A stretch of 35,814 nucleotides of DNA from DSWT01 sp035415725 (GTDB lineage Bacteria > Chloroflexota > Anaerolineae > B4-G1 > SLSP01). The notes beneath the pieces were generated by a model. The model was not told where the DNA came from and did not search any database. It saw only the letters and a program-made list of their open reading frames with translations. The DNA is taken from assembly GCA_035415725.1 (NCBI GenBank), contig DAOOGN010000033.1, positions 1-35,814 on the forward strand, read 5' to 3'. Positions 29,846-35,814 of the stretch are shown here, piece after piece (position 1 is the first letter of the stretch; each line of letters starts with the position of its first letter). A program made the position numbers and the translations under genes.

Positions 29846-31222
29846 ATGGCACGAAGAAGAATGACCAGACGACGCAATACAGCCCCGGCGCTGATTACCG
29901 CCTTGTTGGCGCTGGTATTCCTGGCCCTTATCGTTGGCGTGGCGGCTTTTGTCATCTCCTGGCTCCAGGGGTTTCTGGCATCACCGGGGATTACTCCGGG
30001 TTTGCCCAGCAGTAGTGGCCCCAGTGAGAACGTCAAGTACGAATTTGGGCAGGTTGTACCCATCTGGACGGGCAAGGATCGCGTTACAGTGTTGCTGCTC
30101 GGCATCGACGAGCGCACGCAAGAGACCGGGCCGTGGCGCACCGACACGATGATAGTGCTGACCCTCGATCCGGTCACCAGGATGGCGGGCGTGCTCTCCA
30201 TCCCCCGCGACCTCTGGGTGCCCATTCCCGGCTACGGTGACGGGCGCATCAATACCGCGCACTTCCTGGGCGATCTCTACAGCTATCCGGGCGGCGGCCC
30301 GGCGCTGGCTGTGGAAACCGTGGAATACAACCTGGGCGTGCCGATCAACTACTATGCCCGGGTGAATTTCCAGGGCTTCGTCGGCCTCGTCGATCTCATC
30401 GGCGGCGTGGATATTTACGTGGAAAATGACATTAACGATCCGCTGTACCCGGACCATGCCTACGGGTACGATCCACTGTACATCGCAGCGGGCTGGCACC
30501 ACTTCGACGGCGAGATGACGCTCAAGTACGCTCGCACGCGGCACGGCAACAGTGACTTCGACCGCGCGCACCGCCAACAACAGGTGATATCGGCTATTTT
30601 GGAAAAGGTCACGGATGTCGGTTTGCTGCCGGACCTGGCGAAGAAGGCGCCGGAGATTTACAAGATGTTGGAAACATCGGTGCAGACCGACCTGGCGCTC
30701 GACCAGATCCTGGCGTTGGCTAACCTGACGATCCAGATAGATCGCTCGACGATTCGCTTCGGCGTCATCGACCAAACCTGCACGCAATCCTGGATCACGC
30801 CGGACGGCGCACAGGTCTTGGTGCCCCTGCGTGACCCGATGCGCGAAGTGCGCGACTATGTCTTCGCCGCCGACATTCCCACGCCGGCGCCCAACGAGGC
30901 GCAAGCGACGCCGGTCGTGATGACGCCAACGCCGGAAACCGCGACCGTGGCCGTCCTCAACGGCACCACGCGGGCCGGGCTGGCCGGGACGACGGCGGAC
31001 TATCTCAAAGCGCAGGGCATCGCTACCACTCAAGTCGGCAATGCCGACCGCCAGGACTACACCGTGTCGCAGGTCATCATGAACCATGACAAGCCGATGA
31101 CGGCGGCGCGCATTGCCAGTCTATTGAACATGCCGACGACGGCCATTGTCAAAGGGGCAACTCCTGACACGGCCCAGGATATTGTGGTGATCCTCGGCAA
31201 CGACTATTCCGGTCCGCCGTAA
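29846..31222 (+). CDS. LytR-CpsA-Psr (LCP) family envelope-glycopolymer ligase, first copy
   Basis: A 458-aa membrane-anchored LCP phosphotransferase expected to attach polyprenyl-linked glycopolymers to the cell wall on the outer face of the membrane. An N-terminal basic stretch (ARRRMTRRR) is followed by a membrane anchor (about 15-42). The LCP domain runs from about 78 (DRVTVLLLGIDER) through WRTDTMIVLTLDP, GVLSIPRDLWVPIPGYGDGRINTAH and LVDLIGGVDIYV to LKYARTRHGNSDFDRAHRQQQVI, with the conserved Arg/Asp residues that bind the pyrophosphate. A LytR_C domain (about 368-455: ATVAVLNGTTRAGLAGTTADYL) closes it. GAGGAG lies 12 bp upstream of the ATG, which is rather far. It is a close paralogue of the gene at 31713. 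Confidence 0.94.
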   Translation: MARRRMTRRRNTAPALITALLALVFLALIVGVAAFVISWLQGFLASPGITPGLPSSSGPSENVKYEFGQVVPIWTGKDRVTVLLLGIDERTQETGPWRTDTMIVLTLDPVTRMAGVLSIPRDLWVPIPGYGDGRINTAHFLGDLYSYPGGGPALAVETVEYNLGVPINYYARVNFQGFVGLVDLIGGVDIYVENDINDPLYPDHAYGYDPLYIAAGWHHFDGEMTLKYARTRHGNSDFDRAHRQQQVISAILEKVTDVGLLPDLAKKAPEIYKMLETSVQTDLALDQILALANLTIQIDRSTIRFGVIDQTCTQSWITPDGAQVLVPLRDPMREVRDYVFAADIPTPAPNEAQATPVVMTPTPETATVAVLNGTTRAGLAGTTADYLKAQGIATTQVGNADRQDYTVSQVIMNHDKPMTAARIASLLNMPTTAIVKGATPDTAQDIVVILGNDYSGPP

Positions 31223-31282
31223 ACGAGACGAGGAAACGTTGCGCAAGCTGCCGGTTTGCAGTACCAGCAAACAAACATTGCT

Positions 31283-31553
31283 GGTAACTATTCAGCCGCC
31301 CGTGTCAGGTGGCGAAGGGGACTTTGGGGAGGGTGGCATCATGGGTTGACACTTCGGTCATAGGCGCTGACCCTCTCATCCCCCAACCCCCTTCTCCCCC
31401 GCCAGCGGAGGAGAAGGGGGCGAAAAAGCGGGGGTGTGGGCTGATAGAAACACGCCTATCTCGTCATCCAAAAGTGCCTGGCATACCAAAATCCACGCCA
31501 AATCTGGTATGGAATAAGTTGTTTCGCCAGGTTGACTGACCTGAATAGATACC
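31283..31553 (+). mobile_element. Miniature element B, full-length copy (271 bp)
   Basis: It begins GGTAACTATTCAG and ends CTGAATAGATACC, giving terminal inverted repeats of 12-13 bp with one mismatch. The interior carries an inverted C-run/G-run stretch. It separates the two LCP paralogues. Confidence 0.82.
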
Positions 31554-31594
31554 ATGGCTGATTCACTACTTCCAGAGGCATTCATCATGAAGGG

Positions 31595-31629
31595 GGTGAT
31601 TCACCAGCGGTGGAGTGAAAACTTTTCAC
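31595..31629. promoter_or_regulatory. Two adjacent palindromes upstream of the second LCP gene
   Basis: GGTGA-T-TCACC and GTGAAAA-C-TTTTCAC are perfect palindromes around a single central base, 9 bp apart. They may be operators, but no matching regulator is known. Confidence 0.35.
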
Positions 31630-31712
31630 CACGAAGGGCACACAGGACACAAAGAATTTGAGTTTTTCTCTATGAACTCGGTGTGTTTTATGGCTATTTT
31701 CAAGGGAGGACA

Positions 31713-33086
31713 ATGGTTTCAACCGATGACCGTTCTGTTCTGAGCCGGCTACCCTACGCGCGGCTAATCAACCTCGGCTTTGTGCTCATCTACTTGAGCG
31801 TGACGGCAGCCGCCGGTTATACTACCTACTTTACGATCCGGCAGAACGTCGCTGCCGCGGATATTCTGCCGGAGTTCACGATCAAACAAACAGAGGAAGA
31901 AAGCCCCAACGTCGGCCATGTCGAAGGCGAAACATTGCCGGTATGGACCGGCACCGACCGCGTGACCGTGCTGATCCTCGGCATTGACGAACGCGCTCAG
32001 GAAACCGATTACTGGCGCACCGACACGATGATCCTGGCCACCCTCGACCCGGTGACGATGAAGGCCGGTGTGCTCTCCATCCCCCGCGATCTATGGGTGC
32101 ACATTCCCGGCTACACCGAAGACCGCATCAACACGGCGCACTTCATCGGCGACGCTTACGATCATCCCGGCGGCGGGCCGGCGCTGGCGGTGGAAACGGT
32201 GGAATACAATCTAGGCGTCCATATCGATTATTACGTGCGTTTCAATTTTCAGGCCTTCGTCGAGCTGGTGGATCGCATCGGCGGCATCGACATCGATGTG
32301 CCGGAAACCATCCACGATACCCAATATCCAACCGCCGATTACGGGGTTGAAGTGTTCCACGTCGACGCCGGGCCGCATCACTTTTACGGGGAGGAGGCGC
32401 TGAAGTATGCCCGCACCCGTCATTCCAACGGCGGCGACTTCGACCGCGCGCGGCGGCAGCAGCAGGTGATTAAGGCCATCTTCAAGCGGATCACAGAGGC
32501 CAACTTGCTCCCGCAGCTCGCCGCCCAGGCGCCGGAAATACTGCAAATCCTGGAAAAATCGGTCAAAATCGATTCCAGACTGCAATTGGACGAGATCATC
32601 GCCCTGGCCAATCTGGCGCGGCGCGTGAATATGGATGAAGATGTCACCTTTCGCGTCATCGACGAGTCATGCACGCTCTTCAAAACTACGCCCGACCAGA
32701 TGCAGATCTTGATCCCCCTGCGCGATGAAATACGCAAGGTGCGCGATGAAGTCTTTGGACTCAGCAACAACGGAGAAACATTGCAGACGCTCGAAAAAGA
32801 ATCCGCCACGGTCTCGGTGCTGAACGGCACTCAAACTGCGGGATTGGCCTTCACCACCAGCCAGTTCCTCGAGGCCAACGGTCTGCCCATCGCTGCCTAC
32901 GACAATGCCGACCGCCAGGACTACGACACCTCGCTGGTGATTCTCAACCGTGCCAAGCCGATGACGGCCGCACAAATTCTCTCGCTGCTCAAGCTGCCGC
33001 AGTCGGCGGTTGTCAACGGGAACAACCCCACCGCCCAATACGACGTGGTGATCATTCTAGGCGCGGATTACACGAATGGGCAATAA
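31713..33086 (+). CDS. LytR-CpsA-Psr (LCP) family envelope-glycopolymer ligase, second copy
   Basis: A 457-aa LCP protein. The ATG at 31713 is chosen over an upstream GTG at 31683 because GGGAGG lies directly before it. An N-terminal membrane anchor (about 16-40) is followed by the LCP domain with TDRVTVLILGIDERAQETDYWRTDTM, GVLSIPRDLWVHIPGYTEDRINTAHF, LVDRIGGIDIDV and LKYARTRHSNGGDFDRARRQQQVI, holding the conserved Arg and Asp residues. The end is a LytR_C domain (ATVSVLNGTQTAGLAFTTSQFL). It is clearly similar to the protein at 29846 along its length, so the two arose by tandem duplication. They probably handle different polymers or conditions; the sequence does not say which. Confidence 0.94.
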   Translation: MVSTDDRSVLSRLPYARLINLGFVLIYLSVTAAAGYTTYFTIRQNVAAADILPEFTIKQTEEESPNVGHVEGETLPVWTGTDRVTVLILGIDERAQETDYWRTDTMILATLDPVTMKAGVLSIPRDLWVHIPGYTEDRINTAHFIGDAYDHPGGGPALAVETVEYNLGVHIDYYVRFNFQAFVELVDRIGGIDIDVPETIHDTQYPTADYGVEVFHVDAGPHHFYGEEALKYARTRHSNGGDFDRARRQQQVIKAIFKRITEANLLPQLAAQAPEILQILEKSVKIDSRLQLDEIIALANLARRVNMDEDVTFRVIDESCTLFKTTPDQMQILIPLRDEIRKVRDEVFGLSNNGETLQTLEKESATVSVLNGTQTAGLAFTTSQFLEANGLPIAAYDNADRQDYDTSLVILNRAKPMTAAQILSLLKLPQSAVVNGNNPTAQYDVVIILGADYTNGQ

Positions 33087-33108
33087 AGTAGACAGTAGAC
33101 GAGGCCGG

Positions 33109-33156
33109 GGTATCGGCGGGCGTCGTTTCGCCAGGTTGACTAACCTGAATAGATAC
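33109..33156 (+). repeat. Element B right-end fragment
   Basis: Only the last 48 bases of element B are present (TTTCGCCAGGTTGACTAACC, then TGAATAGATAC). It lies between converging genes, after short GTAGAC units at 33087-33102. Confidence 0.75.
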
Positions 33157-33191
33157 GAGATTCCGAGAGCGAGCACGAACTTCGCCGCGTG

Positions 33192-35003
33192 TTACGGCGC
33201 TTCGGGCTGGCCCAACGGCTGCATGATGATGTAGTTAAACCCGTTCATCGGAATGTGTTCCACCAGGCCGTAATGCTGTCCGATGGCGGTGAGCACCGGC
33301 GGCGGATAGAACTGCGCCCGCATGATCACCAGATCGAATGCCTCCCGGCGGATCATCGCTTCCAACTCGCTCGTGTCGAGCAGGCCGTTGTTGTACAGGT
33401 TGAGCAACTGGGTGGGATTGGTCACCACAGGCTTGCCGGCCAGCATCGGGAAAGCGGCTTCCTCGCTGAAGACCGGCAAATCGGTAGCCCGCACGTACTC
33501 CATGATGCGTGCACCGCCGGCGTAGTCACGCGGCAGCATGAAGTGCCCCACCTGTGTGTAGCCTACCGCGTCGTAATACGGGTAGTCGGCATACACCGAC
33601 TGTCCAGCAACACCCAAGACGCGCGCCACCGGTCCCCAGAACGGTCCAGCCGTGGGCAGGTGCACCATCCGCGTGGACTGTACTAAGAACAGGAGGGGAA
33701 TCCCTATCGCCAGGTAGCTCGACCCCCGGGGATGTCGCTGTGCCACGTGGTCGCGCCCCTTGCCCAACGCGAATCCACTCAGGATGATCGCCGCGGCCAC
33801 CGAGGTGACCCAGTACGCTTCCCCTGCGCCCCACTTGCCGGACATGACGCCGGTGCCCAACGCAGAGACAAACCACAGTGCATACACGGAGAGAGATCCA
33901 ACGTAAGTTTCATAAATCACCATCCCCACTGCCAGAATGACGAACACGGTATGCACTTTGAACCAGGCGCGCGCCAGCGCCATCAACTGCGGGACGAGGA
34001 ATTCGTTCACGTTGGCCGAGATCGTGTTGATCCACCACTGCCCGCCCGTGGCCTGATTGATGCCGAGGAAGGCAAACCCAAAGACGGCGCCAAAAATGAG
34101 CACGGCCACGATAGCACGCCGGGGATGGCGCAAAAAGAGATATCCAAACACCGCTGCCGCCGTGAAGACCGCCAATTGCTTGGCATATCCGGCCAGAAAC
34201 AAACAGGCCAGTCCCAAAACCAGATTGCGTTTGCCGTGACGGGGATTCTCCGCGTCCGCGATGAAGAAGACGCAGAGTGTTTCGAAGAACACCATCGTCA
34301 AATGTTGGCGACACAGCGGGCCGATATGATAAACGAAGTTCGACGCCGGGTACGCCAGCGCCGACAGCAGCGGGATGAAGACACCGCCCGTGCGCCGCCG
34401 CACCGTCCACCCAATGACAAACGCCGTCAACAAAGTGATGACGAACGAAAGCACACGCCCGGACAGGAGCGTCTTCCCTAACAATGGAAAGAGCAGAATG
34501 TTGAGGAGGTGAAACACCGGCGGGTAATTCGATGAGTAGAAGGGGTATACACTGCTGTCACGATAGGGCCATTCGCCCTGGCTGTGCAGGACGGCGTCGT
34601 ACAACTCGAAGCTCTCACCCTGGTCGTAGTCATAAGGCCAGCGGAAGAGATCGACGGCGTAGGCCGTGTACACACCCAGGTAGGCCAGGAACGCCAGCAG
34701 CGCCAGGAGCAGCAGCGCCCGTTCGAGCCAGACTGTCACGCGGCGGCGCGAGGGGAGAGCGGAGCCGGCGTGGGGGACGTATCGCGGTTCGCCTGCGGCG
34801 GCCGGCGCATCCCCCCGATGCAGCAACGGCGCACCGAGAAGCGCGACGCCCAATCCGGCCAGAAGCAGCGCACGTTCTAGCGGCCCGATGCCTGCCCACT
34901 CCCCGGCGCCCAAACGTCCACCGATCAAAAGCACGGCATCCGCGCCCAATCCGGCGAGGATGATGAGCCAGCCGAGTTGTTTTTTGGTCAGTGCGTGATT
35001 CAC
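33192..35003 (-). CDS. GT39-like polytopic membrane glycosyltransferase
   Basis: A 603-aa membrane protein of the GT-C/GT39 type. The start is GTG at 35003, 6 bp after the stop of the upstream response regulator gene, so it is translationally close to it; the ribosome binding site is weak. Two N-terminal membrane segments (about 10-60) are followed by a linker and another segment (about 88-115), then the luminal loop DLFRWPYDYDQGESFELYDA, whose acidic residues fit the catalytic loop of the superfamily, and YSSNYPPVFHLLNILLF. About eight more hydrophobic segments follow, and a C-terminal soluble part (GYTQVGHFMLPRDYAGGARI onward) ends in LEAMIRREAFDLVIMRAQ. The sugar donor is presumably polyprenyl-linked; acceptor unknown. 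Its pairing with a regulator is unusual. Confidence 0.85.
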   Translation of the reverse strand: MNHALTKKQLGWLIILAGLGADAVLLIGGRLGAGEWAGIGPLERALLLAGLGVALLGAPLLHRGDAPAAAGEPRYVPHAGSALPSRRRVTVWLERALLLLALLAFLAYLGVYTAYAVDLFRWPYDYDQGESFELYDAVLHSQGEWPYRDSSVYPFYSSNYPPVFHLLNILLFPLLGKTLLSGRVLSFVITLLTAFVIGWTVRRRTGGVFIPLLSALAYPASNFVYHIGPLCRQHLTMVFFETLCVFFIADAENPRHGKRNLVLGLACLFLAGYAKQLAVFTAAAVFGYLFLRHPRRAIVAVLIFGAVFGFAFLGINQATGGQWWINTISANVNEFLVPQLMALARAWFKVHTVFVILAVGMVIYETYVGSLSVYALWFVSALGTGVMSGKWGAGEAYWVTSVAAAIILSGFALGKGRDHVAQRHPRGSSYLAIGIPLLFLVQSTRMVHLPTAGPFWGPVARVLGVAGQSVYADYPYYDAVGYTQVGHFMLPRDYAGGARIMEYVRATDLPVFSEEAAFPMLAGKPVVTNPTQLLNLYNNGLLDTSELEAMIRREAFDLVIMRAQFYPPPVLTAIGQHYGLVEHIPMNGFNYIIMQPLGQPEAP

Positions 35004-35009
35004 GGCTGG

Positions 35010-35681
35010 TTAGGATAATTCTTCCAGAAATTCGTGCAGATCGTGGCGGACGGCATAGGCGGCGGCTTCGGCGCGGTTGGTCAGGCCCAGTTTGGAGAGG
35101 ATGCTGCTCACGTAGTTGCGCACGGTCCCTTCACCCAGGAAGAGGGACTTGGCAATCTCCTTGTTGGTGCGGCCTTCTGAAACCAGTCCCAGGACACGCA
35201 GTTCTTGTTCGGTCAGGTCGCTGAAAGCGGCGGCCTGCTCCTGGCGTGTCGCCTGGCGCACCCGGGCGAGGACGCGCTGCGTGACCGCCGGGTCGAGCAG
35301 AGCTTCACCCTCACCTACCCGCCGGATAGCCCGGATCAACTCGTCGCCGCCGCCCTGTTTGAGCACGTACCCGGCTGCGCCGGCGCTGATGGCATCGAAG
35401 AGCATCTCGTCTTCGGCGTAAGAGGTGAGCATCAGCACTTCGGTGTGCGGCAGTTGTGCTTTGATCTCACGACAGGCTTCGATGCCGTTTTCTCCCGGCA
35501 TACGAATGTCCATCACCACCACATCGGGACGATGCTGCAAGGCTTTTTCGACAGCTTCCCTGGCCGATGCGGCTTCATCCACCACGACAAAATTGGCCTG
35601 ATTGCTCAATAGGGTACGCAATCCCAACCGTACAACTTCGTGATCATCCACAATCAAAATGCGTAATGTCATATTTTCCAT
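35010..35681 (-). CDS. NarL/FixJ-type (DevR-like) response regulator, orphan
   Basis: A 223-aa regulator. The receiver domain has the acidic pair in IVDDHEVVRLGL, the phosphorylated Asp in VVMDIRMPGENG (D58), Thr in LTSYAED and Lys in GYVLKQ. A LuxR-type helix-turn-helix follows (LTEQELRVLGLVSEGRTNKEIAKSLFL to TVRNYVSSILSKLGL). AAAGGAG lies just before the ATG at 35681; a second ATG three codons later is an equally possible start. No kinase gene is next to it, so its partner is elsewhere, perhaps the HisKA_3 kinase at 19509 or one beyond the window edge. It precedes the GT39-like gene by 6 bp and is likely co-transcribed with it. Confidence 0.94.
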   Translation of the reverse strand: MENMTLRILIVDDHEVVRLGLRTLLSNQANFVVVDEAASAREAVEKALQHRPDVVVMDIRMPGENGIEACREIKAQLPHTEVLMLTSYAEDEMLFDAISAGAAGYVLKQGGGDELIRAIRRVGEGEALLDPAVTQRVLARVRQATRQEQAAAFSDLTEQELRVLGLVSEGRTNKEIAKSLFLGEGTVRNYVSSILSKLGLTNRAEAAAYAVRHDLHEFLEELS

Positions 35682-35734
35682 TTCTCCTTTCGGATATAAA
35701 ACGCAGGTTCTTCAAGTGCGCCCATCCTGCCTGC

Positions 35735-35763
35735 CTCCCTTCCCCAGGGAAGGGAGAATTTTT
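35735..35763 (+). terminator. Terminator-like hairpin on the plus strand
   Basis: A perfect 10-bp stem (CTCCCTTCCC and its inverse, with CA in the loop) is followed by AATTTTT. There is no plus-strand gene before it, so its role is unclear; it may belong to a repeat. Confidence 0.4.
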
Positions 35764-35814
35764 GGTATCTATTCAGGCTCGTAAACCTGACGAAGCCACT
35801 TATTCCCTATGCCA
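35764..35814 (-). repeat. Element B right-end fragment, cut by the window edge
   Basis: Read on the minus strand this is the right end of element B, ending CTGAATAGATACC. It runs off the window end. Confidence 0.85.

Larger units (their letters stand above)
31223..31712. other. Gap between the two LCP genes
   Basis: This 490-bp gap holds a full element B (31283-31553) and two adjacent palindromes, GGTGATTCACC (31595-31605) and GTGAAAACTTTTCAC (31615-31629), about 85-120 bp upstream of the second LCP gene. No gene is seen. Confidence 0.65.

Noticed and set aside
29981..31087. Minus-strand open frame of 368 codons
   Set aside because: Antisense to the first LCP gene; no recognisable domain.
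31309..31539. 76-codon plus-strand frame
   Set aside because: It lies entirely inside element B and is not kept open in the other copies.

Overview
The window reads as one GC-rich (about 60% by eye) bacterial contig, most likely from a Chloroflexota bacterium of the Anaerolineae/Caldilineae type. This is inferred from gene content: a large 6-pyruvoyl-tetrahydropterin-synthase-related membrane protein, GT39-like membrane proteins, tandem LCP proteins, a secreted gingipain-like protease ending in a YLP-VLR tail, and RNase J. There is no rRNA or other firm taxonomic marker. Both ends of the window lie inside copies of the same dispersed repeat (element B), which is what a draft contig broken at repeats looks like.

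Layout. (1) 66-14132, minus strand: secreted C25-family cysteine protease with Ig-like repeats, queA, GH1 beta-glucosidase, a pair of large membrane proteins (PTPS-related and GT39-like), and a DUF2207 membrane protein. (2) 14400-17675, plus strand: a compact copper operon with a near-consensus promoter, a candidate CsoR operator, csoR, copZ, copA and a closing hairpin. (3) 17727-19100, minus strand: a DUF333-type lipoprotein and tRNA-Val(GAC), in a repeat-rich gap. (4) 19509-33086, plus strand: a GAF/HisKA_3 sensor kinase overlapping its NarL-type response regulator, a degenerate receiver protein, then kamA (lysine 2,3-aminomutase), a D-Ala-D-Ala-ligase-like ATP-grasp enzyme and an acetylpolyamine amidohydrolase-type deacetylase, then RNase J, a GT4 glycosyltransferase and two paralogous LytR-CpsA-Psr proteins. 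(5) 33192-35681, minus strand: a second NarL-type regulator followed at once by a GT39-like membrane protein.

Functional themes are envelope glycopolymer building and attachment (GT39-like proteins, GT4, LCP pair), copper homeostasis, two-component signalling and lysine/beta-lysine chemistry. The kamA / ATP-grasp / deacetylase series is the best candidate here for an undescribed pathway.

The gaps are full of miniature mobile elements. Element A (99-124 bp) has CAGGACTTACGC ends and a different 4-bp target duplication at each of its three sites. Element B (about 270 bp, seven copies or fragments) has TATTCAG-type ends, and one copy has an 8-bp target duplication. A palindromic element C (89 bp) occurs once. 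Element A has inserted into one element B copy, and element C appears to have inserted at the end of another. In addition, heptanucleotide 'word' repeats sit in spacers and, in frame, inside several membrane-protein genes and copA. RNase J carries an in-frame TAA that cuts off a recognisable C-terminal domain.
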